Assembly: GCF_000964795.1 (NCBI RefSeq)
Contig: NZ_LANX01000001.1
Span: 744,001-808,000, forward strand
Direction: 5' to 3'
DNA length: 64,000 nucleotides
Origin: Candidatus Neoehrlichia procyonis str. RAC413
GTDB lineage: Bacteria > Pseudomonadota > Alphaproteobacteria > Rickettsiales > Anaplasmataceae
Below the pieces are notes generated by a model that was given only the letters and a program-made list of their open reading frames with translations, made no database searches and was not told the origin of the DNA. Below are positions 10,417-20,060 of the stretch, piece after piece; within the stretch, counting starts at the first letter, position 1; each line of letters begins with the position of its first letter. The position numbers and the translations under genes are program-made.

Positions 10417-12348
10417 ATGAATACATTCAATCCCTATACTAAAAAACTAATGCAAATAGAAATGGGCAATTACCTTAATAACAAAAATAACTATGAGGCG
10501 TATGTTACAGACCATAACAATAATTCCCTTACTTTTCCTACTTCATACTATTCTTATAAAAAAAATACAAACACACTATTTTATACTGATTTTAATAATA
10601 GTTATGCCTTAAGAATACCTCCCAACTATCAATTCTTAAAAGTAATACAAAATAATAATACGTACTCATTATCATTATGTGACATTAATGGTAAAACATT
10701 TAACAAAGAAGATCTTATTCAAACATCCAATGAAGAGCAAGATTTAGAAATAAAGCCTTCAACAAATAACCCATCTAATATCCCTGACAATATTAATATT
10801 GCAAATATTATACCAATATTAAAACAAAATATTAATTTAGAAGAGTACTATAATCAAAATAGAGAAAATCTCCCATCTTTTTTTCTTAGTAAACTCAACA
10901 ATTCTACAGAAACTTCCGTACATATTTTTAAGTTACCTCTATACAATGAACAAAATCATCTTGATCCTAGTCAATCTATAGGTATACTTAATAATGAAGC
11001 TGCTTTTTTTGCACGTGACAATAATACACATGCTAAAGATTATCCATACTATTTTCGATACATTAATGCAGATTTTCAATATATTGATGAAGATAACGAC
11101 CCGCTTTTAAAAATATATGCTCCACCATACGTAGATGCAAACTTATTACTTACAGCAGAGAATGCCGCTTTAATGGATAATCCTATTTATCTAATTGTAG
11201 ATAATGGTCAATTTTACTTTTCTAATGAGCAGGAAGGCAATACAATCATAGATGATGAATTTGCTATTAAAATACTAAAACAAGTTAATTTAATAGAGTC
11301 ACCAATTCAAGATCATGACAATATACAAATACAAGGAAAATTTACATTCAAAATAACAAAGGGAAAAGAAATTGACAATTATTATCATGGCACAGTAAGT
11401 AAAGTAAATATAGCACTAGAAAACACAGAAATTCCTCTAACTTCTTTTTATGATACTGATCATATATTTTTCAATGGATTATACTTTTGTCATTTAAGAG
11501 AAGATAATTCAAAAATCATGGACATTAGTTTTGATAAGCAACTTGATGCCAATGTAGTTATAAAAAAATTAATTCTTCTTGATCCTATATATGTAACATC
11601 ATCAAATAATAATCATGATGCTGAGTCATATTTATTAATAAATAATACAAAAATATCAAATATTGAACCTTTGACAACGCTATTATCAAATAATTTAAAA
11701 ACGTACTTACCTCCAAATTATTCATCAACAAATGACCAACTATATTATAATACACCTAACAACAATATAATTAACAACTTATCTAACAATACATCCAATA
11801 GCACATTAGAAAACAACACACTTAATGATATGCTCTCATCCACTAATAACACTAATCTTCAATCTAATAGTATAACACATGCACATTACAATAACCAAAA
11901 TGTACAGAACAATACTGAAAGTAATTATAATCCTACACTAATAACCAACAATATGACAACAGAACAGTCACATACTTTTAAAGATCATGCAAATGAAGAA
12001 AAGCATTATAATATAACATCAAACACAATAAATCATCATAATAAAGATACTCATAACATATTATTAGGTAAACGCCTTGATAACAATTCACATGAGCTAA
12101 TAATAAAAGCAAGTTATGACGAAATAAGTACTTTTTATACCAATGCTATAAATAAATATGAAAAACAAGAATACACATATAATGATGTTATGACGTTATT
12201 TAACTACATAGTGAAAAACCTACCATGTGAAAATGAAGGATCTATCATTAAGGACTCTCATATAGATAGTAATAACCATATCTTTATCAACAACAACGAT
12301 TTTGGTAGCATTAGCAACCTGGAGACAATGTTTTGCCCTATAGTATAA
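10417..12348 (+). CDS. Asn-rich protein of unknown function, module-sharing partner of the divergent metallopeptidase-like gene
   Basis: A 643-residue protein I do not recognise. The ATG has AGG 7 bases upstream. No signal peptide or membrane span is visible. Residues about 55-95 (TLFYTDF...LRIPPNYQFLKVIQNNNTYSL..CDINGKTF) follow the spacing of the repeated module in the divergent gene (LFIHD...FQLP..THLKLVTINNERVL...SDGNEN). The next segment ends with an IGIL unit like that protein's IGVL/IGML. Residues about 440-560 are a low-complexity Asn/Ser/Thr tract. The C-terminal 80 residues are ordered (YDEISTFYTNAINKYEKQEYTYNDVMTLFNYIV). Divergent placement and the shared module suggest related roles, which is an inference. 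Confidence 0.75.
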   Translation: MNTFNPYTKKLMQIEMGNYLNNKNNYEAYVTDHNNNSLTFPTSYYSYKKNTNTLFYTDFNNSYALRIPPNYQFLKVIQNNNTYSLSLCDINGKTFNKEDLIQTSNEEQDLEIKPSTNNPSNIPDNINIANIIPILKQNINLEEYYNQNRENLPSFFLSKLNNSTETSVHIFKLPLYNEQNHLDPSQSIGILNNEAAFFARDNNTHAKDYPYYFRYINADFQYIDEDNDPLLKIYAPPYVDANLLLTAENAALMDNPIYLIVDNGQFYFSNEQEGNTIIDDEFAIKILKQVNLIESPIQDHDNIQIQGKFTFKITKGKEIDNYYHGTVSKVNIALENTEIPLTSFYDTDHIFFNGLYFCHLREDNSKIMDISFDKQLDANVVIKKLILLDPIYVTSSNNNHDAESYLLINNTKISNIEPLTTLLSNNLKTYLPPNYSSTNDQLYYNTPNNNIINNLSNNTSNSTLENNTLNDMLSSTNNTNLQSNSITHAHYNNQNVQNNTESNYNPTLITNNMTTEQSHTFKDHANEEKHYNITSNTINHHNKDTHNILLGKRLDNNSHELIIKASYDEISTFYTNAINKYEKQEYTYNDVMTLFNYIVKNLPCENEGSIIKDSHIDSNNHIFINNNDFGSISNLETMFCPIV

Positions 12349-12592
12349 TTTTTACTTAAATACACAAAACAAATTTTAATTTTTGCATTATAGTAAAGAT
12401 AGAAAATACCTATTTTTAATTACCCACATTACATTAATAATAAGCACATAGTGAATTAATTTTTTAATAGTATAAATATAAAATAAAAACAGCATTATGT
12501 ACTTAGAACATAATGTGCAACAGTAAAATTCAATGCTTAATCATAAACAAACTAACTTTTTACAATAAAAAGTAACAATCCTAACTAAAACG
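12349..12592. other. Intergenic between convergent gene and tRNA-Ala
   Basis: About 240 AT-rich bases with no recognised feature. Confidence 0.4.
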
Positions 12593-12665
12593 TGGAGGTA
12601 AGCGGAGTCGAACCGCTGACCTTCTGCGTGCAAAGCAGACGCTCTACCAGCTAAGCTATACCCCC
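12593..12665 (-). tRNA. tRNA-Ala (TGC)
   Basis: On the minus strand the sequence begins GGGGGTATAGCTTAGCTGG and folds into a full cloverleaf. The acceptor GGGGGTA pairs with TACCTCC (one G-T), the anticodon loop is CTTTGCACG with anticodon TGC, and the T arm is GCGGTTCGACTCCGC. The discriminator is A and CCA is not encoded. It lies just downstream of nrdR on the other side of an 80-base gap. Confidence 0.96.
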
Positions 12666-12744
12666 AACACAAACTTGCATACTACAAGCTATCATAAGCA
12701 AATTACGAATTCAAGAAAAATATATAAAAACAAAAGCGAAGTTG

Positions 12745-13206
12745 CTATATATTCCTTCTATTAATAATCTTAGTTACAATATCACTAAAATCATTAGTAT
12801 CATTAAAGTTCATATATACAGATGCAAATCTTATATATGCAACTTTATCTAAAGAAAAAATATTATCCATAACCATTTTTCCAATAATATGTGTTGAAAC
12901 AAAACTTTCTTTTGACGCTTCTAACTGATAAAATATATTATTCACCACCATATTTATTTGATCATGACTAATAGGACGTTTTTTTGTAGCTATCAAAATA
13001 GAAGACAGTAATTTTTGCTTACTAAACACTTCAACACTACCATTCTTCTTGATTACCTTTATTGGTTTAAGAAGCAATTCTTCTATAGTTGTAAATCTAG
13101 CATTACATACATTACATGTTCTACGCCTTCTTATAATCATATCATCATCTGAAGGTCTTGAGTCTCTAACATTAGTATGAATATTATTGCAAAATGGACA
13201 TTTCAT
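12745..13206 (-). CDS. nrdR: Transcriptional repressor NrdR
   Basis: A 153-residue NrdR, the nucleotide-sensing repressor of ribonucleotide reductase genes. The N-terminal zinc ribbon has C3, C6, C31 and C34, with the conserved RRRRTC segment linking the two halves. It is followed by an ATP-cone domain beginning VIKKNGSVEVFSKQKL and ending near YIRFASVYMNF. Length and domain order are normal. No NrdR box or nrd gene is nearby, so its targets lie elsewhere. The start Met fits the universal MKCPFC beginning. Confidence 0.96.
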   Translation of the reverse strand: MKCPFCNNIHTNVRDSRPSDDDMIIRRRRTCNVCNARFTTIEELLLKPIKVIKKNGSVEVFSKQKLLSSILIATKKRPISHDQINMVVNNIFYQLEASKESFVSTHIIGKMVMDNIFSLDKVAYIRFASVYMNFNDTNDFSDIVTKIINRRNI

Positions 13207-14107
13207 ATATTTAAACCCAGACCTTTAAGACATAACCCCTTAATTTAACAGCAATACCTTTATTAATCCATCGCAATTGTACTTGAACAGATAGTGCTAA
13301 AATGCTCCCATTAATATAATATTTTTACTTTAGAATATCAAAATACAACACAAATTACTTACACACATACTCAATATATAAATCTAGTAATAAACAATAG
13401 TAACAAAACAAGCTTTATACAAATCCTGCCTTTGTATTTTTTATATTTGTACAGTAATTACCATACATTGCACTTTAATTATATACTACAGTACCAGATG
13501 TACCTATGTAAATAATTATTGCTTGCTTAGTAAACAATACTTACTATAAGAAGCTAAAAACAAAACTTTTATAATATACAAACAGATTCAACCCTTAATC
13601 CATCATATTTAATAAATAAAACAACAAATGACAAAATATTTACAAATAATAAATAGAAAATAAGCCACCAAAATTTTTTGCTTTACTATTGCTTACTACA
13701 TAAAAATCATATCCTATACAGAACCACAACATTAAAACAGCATTATTCCATAAATAAATTCGCATTAATTTGGCTAAATAAACAAGATCTCTTCATAAAA
13801 TAAGCCTTATACTACATACTATAAGACACCAAATAAAATATAAAATTATAAATTTTAAAATGCAAATTCCTATTTCAAGTGTGCAATATACTACTATAGT
13901 GAAAATTATACTATCTTCTCAATAAAAGACTTTCTACAAATTTTTTTAACATATTTTTATCCACAATAATCAAGTAAAAATTGTATCACTGTATACATGT
14001 ATTTTACAACTTACCAAGATACACACTCCACATGTTGTCAATATGCCAATTACTAACTTATATTTATAAAAATCACTTTTCAAACTTTTAAATAATCTCT
14101 TTAGTAA
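13207..14107. other. Intergenic, nothing recognised
   Basis: About 0.9 kb between the divergent nrdR and NDUFA12-like genes. No ORF, RNA gene or repeat could be supported. Confidence 0.45.
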
Positions 14108-14135
14108 TTGTATTTTATTTTTTCAGCTTTATAAT
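14108..14135 (+). promoter_or_regulatory. Promoter of the NDUFA12-mlaD pair
   Basis: TTGTAT (14108-14113), 16-base spacer, perfect TATAAT (14130-14135), ending 31 bases before the ATG at 14167. Good sigma-70-type match. Confidence 0.6.
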
Positions 14136-14166
14136 GAGAGCGTAGGTAAGCATCTTTAAAAAAAAT

Positions 14167-14460
14167 ATGTTATTTTTTAATAAATTAAGATTTTTTATAA
14201 GACGGAAAAAGCAGATTATTGGTACTGATGAATTTGGCAATGTATATTATAAAATTACTGTTAATAATGTTGAAAAGAGATTAGTGCTGTATAACAAAAA
14301 AGTAGATCCAACAACAGTTCCAGCAGAATGGCATATTTGGCTGCATTATACTGACTGTAAATATCCTCCATCATTAACAATTTGTAATCATAAGCATTGC
14401 CCAAATTTAACTGGCACAAAATATGCTTATCATCCTCACTTTTTTAATATATTATTATAG
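14167..14460 (+). CDS. NDUFA12 (17.2 kDa complex I accessory subunit) family protein
   Basis: A 97-residue protein matching the short alphaproteobacterial NDUFA12 homologues. It has GTDEFGNVYY near the N terminus, followed by KRLVLYN and the hallmark VPAEWHIWLHYT. Alphaproteobacterial complex I has accessory subunits homologous to mitochondrial ones, of which this is one. The C-terminal part with Cys and His residues (CNHKHCPNLTGT) is retained. The next gene starts 20 bases downstream, and the NDUFA12-mlaD order is a conserved alphaproteobacterial pairing as I recall it, so the two are probably cotranscribed. Confidence 0.9.
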   Translation: MLFFNKLRFFIRRKKQIIGTDEFGNVYYKITVNNVEKRLVLYNKKVDPTTVPAEWHIWLHYTDCKYPPSLTICNHKHCPNLTGTKYAYHPHFFNILL

Positions 14461-14480
14461 TACAAGCTAGAGGGTACATT

Positions 14481-14933
14481 ATGTACAAATCTAACCTTAT
14501 AGAAATTCTTGCAGGCTTTGCTGTATCAATAATTGCAATCGTTATTGGTATCTTTGCTTTTAATACACTACCTTTAAAAAGCAAAATACGTAACAATTGC
14601 TATACAATAAAAGCATCTTTTGCAAATGCTAATGGAATAAGCACAGAAAATGATGTAAAATTATCTGGCATTAAAATAGGAACCGTTGCTTCGCTATATT
14701 TACAAAAAGACTACAGTCTTATTGTAGAAATGTGTATACAAAAAAATATTTCTCTACCAATTGATAGTTCAGCTTCTATTGCATACGAAAATTTACTAGG
14801 AAAAAAATATATTGATATCATTCCTGGATCAAGTGATAATGTAATATTAAACGGAAGTTTTATACACAATACCAATGCAGGATTAGATATAAATATAATA
14901 CTGGAAAAACTTATAACCTTAGCATTAAAATAA
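14481..14933 (+). CDS. mlaD: MlaD family outer-membrane lipid asymmetry protein
   Basis: A 150-residue MCE-domain protein. A single N-terminal membrane anchor (residues about 9-28) is followed by the MCE core: YTIKASFANANGISTENDVKLSGIKIGTV, then strands ending in NLLGKKYIDIIPG. MlaD hexamers bind phospholipid in the periplasm and work with MlaE/MlaF in retrograde lipid transport. The protein is slightly shorter than E. coli MlaD (183). AGAGGG lies 6 bases before the ATG. It is second in the operon after the NDUFA12-like gene. Confidence 0.9.
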   Translation: MYKSNLIEILAGFAVSIIAIVIGIFAFNTLPLKSKIRNNCYTIKASFANANGISTENDVKLSGIKIGTVASLYLQKDYSLIVEMCIQKNISLPIDSSASIAYENLLGKKYIDIIPGSSDNVILNGSFIHNTNAGLDINIILEKLITLALK

Positions 14934-15172
14934 ATTGTTTTATGCTTGAGTTATTAAAAAAAGTATTTATTTTTTGTTATACAATTTTATACATTAATAG
15001 TAACCATTTACAGTAATATGACAAAATTCATCACAAATATCAGGTTTATTGCCTTCAGTAAAAGTTGTATAAAAGTTCTTTACTATAAGTATAAATATAA
15101 TACTCAAATGTTCAACAATAATATAAGGATATATCATAATATGCTATTAACAGTACAACGTGGTTCATATTT

Positions 15173-15478
15173 ATGATAACATCAGCTAATTCTGCAGTGT
15201 TGTTATCAGTAGGGTTAAAATTTTTCCTTTTAGTTATATTCAGTATAGCATTATATAAGCTGCTAATATACTTAGTAAACTATTATAGTAATAAGTGTAA
15301 AAAAAATACTTCCAAAAAAAATAATTCATACACAGGTTATAATAACATGGCAAGTTCTTCATATAAAAGAGCAGCTGTTCCTGTAAAACAAGAAATTCAT
15401 CCTAGTCGTTCAAAGCGTAATATCTCTAATATTGAATCAGTTTTCCCAGCACACACACAAAAAGGCAAAACAAGATAA
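15173..15478 (+). CDS. Small single-span membrane protein, unknown function
   Basis: A 101-residue protein I do not recognise. A hydrophobic helix (about residues 8-36) is followed by a strongly basic tail rich in Lys, Arg and Ser (KCKKNTSKKNN...SRSKRN). The predicted topology is an inner-membrane anchor with a cytoplasmic basic tail. It lies 240 bases after mlaD on the same strand. The basic tail could bind nucleic acid or acidic lipid, but nothing shows this directly. No strong ribosome-binding site is visible. Confidence 0.6.
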   Translation: MITSANSAVLLSVGLKFFLLVIFSIALYKLLIYLVNYYSNKCKKNTSKKNNSYTGYNNMASSSYKRAAVPVKQEIHPSRSKRNISNIESVFPAHTQKGKTR

Positions 15479-15994
15479 GAAATAATAAGCTGGATTTATT
15501 AACTCAACCATATACTTAAACTATATCTGTAAAAAATAACTTTTCTTTTATAAAACCTTACTTTTATGTCAGGCTTAATACAATGTAATATCTGACCAAA
15601 CAATTATAGTCATTTGAATGATGGAAAGTTATTTATGCTATAATCTTATATATTTCAAAGTAATAGTTTTTGCAAAATATAGAAAGTTTCTAGATGTTAT
15701 GTAAGCATAGTAAAAAACAAAGTATCCCTTTAATATATAATTTTAAAGTAGTAGATTTAAATTTTTAAATAAGCTTATCAAAAATTTTCCTAAGTGTGTT
15801 AATCAAATATACAGGATAAAATTAAGAAATAAAACCTTTCAATTATCAGAAATATTTCCCTATATATAGATACATTACGTATCCCACAAATTATCTAAAA
15901 ATTTTAAATAGTATCAATGTTATTATAAAAATATCAATACATAATACAGTAATAAAAACTATGTATATTCTATTCATCAAACTCTGCATCAATG
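15479..15994. other. Intergenic between convergent genes
   Basis: About 0.5 kb, AT-rich. A weak GTCAG/CTGAC pairing near 15570-15597 is the only structure seen. Confidence 0.4.
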
Positions 15995-17485
15995 CTAATG
16001 TATAAGAAGCGTATATGCTATTTTTTTAGATAATGAAATTAAAAACATAGGGTAAACACCCATAATCATAATAATCAACATCATGAGCCAAACGCACAAC
16101 GTCATTACTTTAGGAATTTTAGCAGATAAGTTACTATTAGCACTTTCCACTTCCGTGTTAAAATATAATTTTTCTATTATTCTCCATATATAAATTATGG
16201 CTCCTATAGAACCAATAACTAATATCCCTATACCTATCCACATTTTTGACTTTATTACAGCATCAACTATATACCACTTTGCCACAAACCCTAATGTGGG
16301 CGGAATACCCAATAAATTCAAAGATAAAATAGTAAATACTACTGCAACTCCTGGCATAATTTTACTAATATTAGTTAATTCACTAACATTCTTAAATCCA
16401 CAAGAATACACAATGTTACCAATGACCATGAACATTGCAGATTTCACCAAACTATGATTAATAATGAAAATTATAGCTGCTAAAATCCCAGCATGAGTAT
16501 TAATAGTAATAGCAAAAATTATATATCCTATATTAGCAACACTTGAATAAGCAAAAACCTTTTGCAGACTATTACTATTAATTGCAAGAATTGAAGCAAT
16601 AACAATTGCACAAAAAGCACAAATTAACAATACATACCCAAAAGGTAAATCCACAAATGTCAAATACGTACCAAAGATACTATACGTAAACCTTATAAGA
16701 AGGTACACCATTACTTTTGTTGTAGTTCCAGAAAAAAAAACAGCAATAAAAATGGGAGCATTACTATAAGATTTAATTAACCAACTATGAAATGGAAACA
16801 AAGCTATTTTTATAGACAACCCTAAAATTATAAATAATATACCAATGTGCACTGCTTTATTTGCATGTACCCCTTGCAGTGCAATACAAAGATCATGTAC
16901 GTTTAATACACCAGTTACAGAATACAAAAAACCTATACCTATCAAATAAAATGTTGCTCCTATTGTACCAATAATTAGGTACTCAAACGCTGCTATTAAC
17001 GATAGTTTATTTCTTCCCATTGCTACTAATACATATGATGAAATTGACGATATTTCTAAAAAAACATAAATATTAAAAACGTCATTTGCTACTAAAATAC
17101 CTAACAAACCTCCTAAGGAAAGTAAGAATAAAGAATAAAATCCTGGTATTTTACTATTATGTATTTCTTGTTTATTTGGGTTAATACCATAAAATACACT
17201 CATAATAGCAATAAAATTAACTAAAACAAGCACAGTAGCACTGAGTAAATCTACCTTAAGCTCTATTCCATAGGAAGATGGCCATCTTCCTACATTATAA
17301 AGAATCACACTACCATTATAAACTTGCCAAAATAACATACACGAAATAAATAAAGATATAAATACTGTCCCTATTATTATTACCTGTACAAAATTATTTT
17401 TTTTCAATATGGAACATAATACTGCCATAATTAATGGCAAAATAACCTGGAAAACAGGTAAATTATTACTTATTAAATCTATCAC
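15995..17485 (-). CDS. Proton antiporter/NADH dehydrogenase membrane subunit, MrpD (MnhD)-like
   Basis: A 496-residue polytopic protein of about 14 helices in the Mrp/Nuo antiporter-like family. VGRWPSSYGIELKVDLLSA followed by NVFNIYVFLEISSISSYVLVA-type sequence resembles MrpD more than NuoN. The conserved helix Lys/Glu residues of the family appear in FLEISS, IKIALFPFHSWL and TTKVMVYLL. MrpD normally works in a multi-subunit Na+/H+ antiporter; no other mrp gene is adjacent, but Rickettsiales often have dispersed single mrp-type genes. A nuo assignment (NuoN/M-like) is the alternative. Its 5' end has a decayed copy at 3111-3235. Confidence 0.8.
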   Translation of the reverse strand: MIDLISNNLPVFQVILPLIMAVLCSILKKNNFVQVIIIGTVFISLFISCMLFWQVYNGSVILYNVGRWPSSYGIELKVDLLSATVLVLVNFIAIMSVFYGINPNKQEIHNSKIPGFYSLFLLSLGGLLGILVANDVFNIYVFLEISSISSYVLVAMGRNKLSLIAAFEYLIIGTIGATFYLIGIGFLYSVTGVLNVHDLCIALQGVHANKAVHIGILFIILGLSIKIALFPFHSWLIKSYSNAPIFIAVFFSGTTTKVMVYLLIRFTYSIFGTYLTFVDLPFGYVLLICAFCAIVIASILAINSNSLQKVFAYSSVANIGYIIFAITINTHAGILAAIIFIINHSLVKSAMFMVIGNIVYSCGFKNVSELTNISKIMPGVAVVFTILSLNLLGIPPTLGFVAKWYIVDAVIKSKMWIGIGILVIGSIGAIIYIWRIIEKLYFNTEVESANSNLSAKIPKVMTLCVWLMMLIIMIMGVYPMFLISLSKKIAYTLLIH

Positions 17486-18179
17486 ACATTTTTCCCAAAT
17501 TATAAAAGTAGATACTATATATTAATAATTTGCACTAAATAAAATTACCTATAGCAGATCACAAAATTATTAATAGCTAATTTCTCACTCCATCTTATAT
17601 TCTAATACATCATATAAATCACAACAAGAGAATCAATAGTGACTTTATCATACTTATTTTACATTAACGGACAACAATTAATTTAACATAATTATTCACC
17701 ATTATTTTACTACAAATTCAAAGCATAAAAATACAATAATATATTTTCTGTATGATAAAAATATATAGGGTAGAAATCATTTTTTATTTCACCACCCCAT
17801 TAAAAAGTAACTTTAATATTATACAAATTATGTGTTTTTATTAGCTCTTTATCAAAACTATCATTAGTTAACTAACTTTATAAAAAGGCACCATAATATA
17901 AACAAAAATTAACTGTTATTCAAAAACACCACTAGCAATGTTAGGACATATCTTACATAATCAATTACAACTCTTAACTATTAAAAAACAGAACATCACT
18001 CATATTAATTACAACAAAAACTACAAAATATTAAAATACACTCATCCTAATGATTATCACTGTTAATAAAAAAAACTTTATAATATTAAACATAGTTAGA
18101 CATTAATATTGTTACTAAGTTAAAACAATATATTCTAGAAAATCACTAACAAACAATTATTTAAATATATTCTTCAGTA
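17486..18179. other. Intergenic, nothing recognised
   Basis: About 0.7 kb upstream of the MrpD-like gene and downstream of lnt. It contains the leader duplicated at 3111-3235; otherwise no feature. Confidence 0.45.
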
Positions 18180-19721
18180 TTAATAAATTTTACTAGTATC
18201 AATACTTTCTTTATGCAACACTCGTAACTTTCTAAAAACACAAAACACAAGCATAACAATTACAACTATTTTAAGTATCCGATACGGATACACATAGCGA
18301 GAATATACTGTACCACCATTAATATGTAATGGTAAATATGTATCAATAATTCCCACAGCCATAGAAGGCAGCATTTTCTCGATTCTACCATAACTATCAA
18401 TAACAGCAGAAATACCGCTATTTGCAGCCCTTATTACCGGAATTCCACCTTCTATGCTTCTCATTCTGCTAAATTCAAAATGCTGATATGGCTGTGAACT
18501 AATACCATACCATGAATCATTTGTAATATTAATTAACCACTTTGCATCCTGATATCGTTCAACAACTTCACTAGGAAATATGCATTCATAACAAATCAAT
18601 GGTGCAAACTTTGGAGTATTATCCAAGGATATAATTGAATTTTCATCAGAGCCAGAAGTAAAATTACCGGTAACAGCACTAGGTATAATCCATGATAAAA
18701 GTTTAAAAAAAGGAATATATTCTCCAAAAGGCACTAAATGACGCTTGTCATAATAAGATACTACTTTACCACTCTTATCAACAACAAATAAACTATTATA
18801 ATATAGTACATTATTACTGTACTTATCAACATGCACCCTTAATCCACCAGCAATAACAAAATCTGTTTCGAGTTTTTTTAGATTATCACAAAATGCTATA
18901 TTATTTTCAATAACCGGATCAGAAATCGAACTCTCAGGCCATATAGTATACATTATTTTGTATTTACTAAATTTATTCGTTAGACGTAAGTGATTACATA
19001 AAATATCTTTATCTCCTAAAAGAATTTTTTTAACATCAATGTTTGCTTGCACTATACGTAAAGAGACATTTTCATCATAAGATTGTTTTGCTTGTAACCG
19101 CAATTGTCCATAAAAACCCATACTTACTATTAAAATTAAAGATATAACACAAGCTACTTTATTTTTATCACAAATATAAGCACCAATACTAGCACTACAA
19201 AATACTGCTAAAAACACCATACCATAAGTTCCAACAATAGACACAGCTTGTAACATTTCTATTGAAAAAGACCACGCATAAGCAAAAAGATTCCATGGAA
19301 ATCCAAAAAAGACTTCTAATACCCAATTAGCAATAGTAAACATTAAAGCATAAATTATTACACCAAATAAATTACACTCATCTAACCAGTAGATAACAGC
19401 TGCAGATATTGCAAAACTTGAAGATAAAATAAAAGGTATCCCCATTAATGCAAAGGGAACAAGATATCCAAAAAACTCGGGTTTAATCAATAATGGGAAA
19501 ATTAACCAATATAATCCTGTACAAAAGTATCCAAACCCAAACCACCATCCTACAAGAAAAGCTTGTTTAATATTTTTAACATATTTTAAAATTACATAAA
19601 AACCAGAAAAAGAAACAACCATTCCTATAAAATTATAAAATGGCGGCATAGACAAAGTACATATTACTCCAAGTAACATTGATAACGTACGATTATGACT
19701 ATTATCAAAATAAGGTAACAT
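18180..19721 (-). CDS. lnt: Apolipoprotein N-acyltransferase
   Basis: A 513-residue Lnt, the inner-membrane enzyme that adds the third acyl chain to lipoproteins. About six N-terminal helices, including PPFYNF and FGFPWNLFAYAWS, are followed by a periplasmic carbon-nitrogen hydrolase domain. The catalytic triad can be placed at E263 (TIWPESS), K326 (YYDKRHLVPFGEY) and C377 (LICYECIFP), matching E. coli E267, K335 and C387. E334 of FGEY and the NDSWYG segment are present. A final membrane helix precedes a basic tail. It fits with lolD and other lipoprotein-handling genes in the window. Confidence 0.95.
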   Translation of the reverse strand: MLPYFDNSHNRTLSMLLGVICTLSMPPFYNFIGMVVSFSGFYVILKYVKNIKQAFLVGWWFGFGYFCTGLYWLIFPLLIKPEFFGYLVPFALMGIPFILSSSFAISAAVIYWLDECNLFGVIIYALMFTIANWVLEVFFGFPWNLFAYAWSFSIEMLQAVSIVGTYGMVFLAVFCSASIGAYICDKNKVACVISLILIVSMGFYGQLRLQAKQSYDENVSLRIVQANIDVKKILLGDKDILCNHLRLTNKFSKYKIMYTIWPESSISDPVIENNIAFCDNLKKLETDFVIAGGLRVHVDKYSNNVLYYNSLFVVDKSGKVVSYYDKRHLVPFGEYIPFFKLLSWIIPSAVTGNFTSGSDENSIISLDNTPKFAPLICYECIFPSEVVERYQDAKWLINITNDSWYGISSQPYQHFEFSRMRSIEGGIPVIRAANSGISAVIDSYGRIEKMLPSMAVGIIDTYLPLHINGGTVYSRYVYPYRILKIVVIVMLVFCVFRKLRVLHKESIDTSKIY

Positions 19722-20060
19722 ACTTATATACGTTTATTAATGATTTAAATTATTAGCTACGCTGTAAAATACATAATACAAAAGTATATTGTATTTCAAG
19801 GATACTTCAATTAATACTTTGCTCCAGGTTCTTATATCATTTTTAGAATATTATATTATACCTATTTATTGCAATAACATAAATTAAAGTTATAGATTAA
19901 TGTAAAATACATATTTTTATATAAAAAATTTACACAAACCCACTACGTTATAACCTTGAACAAGCAGCTTTCTTACATATTAACCTAATTACCAATAATA
20001 TAATTAGCTTAACTAAGAAATTAGTTACAACAGTGGCAACTTTCCAAAAATACAATTATA
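19722..20060. other. Intergenic, nothing recognised
   Basis: About 340 bases upstream of lnt; no promoter pair stands out. Confidence 0.4.
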
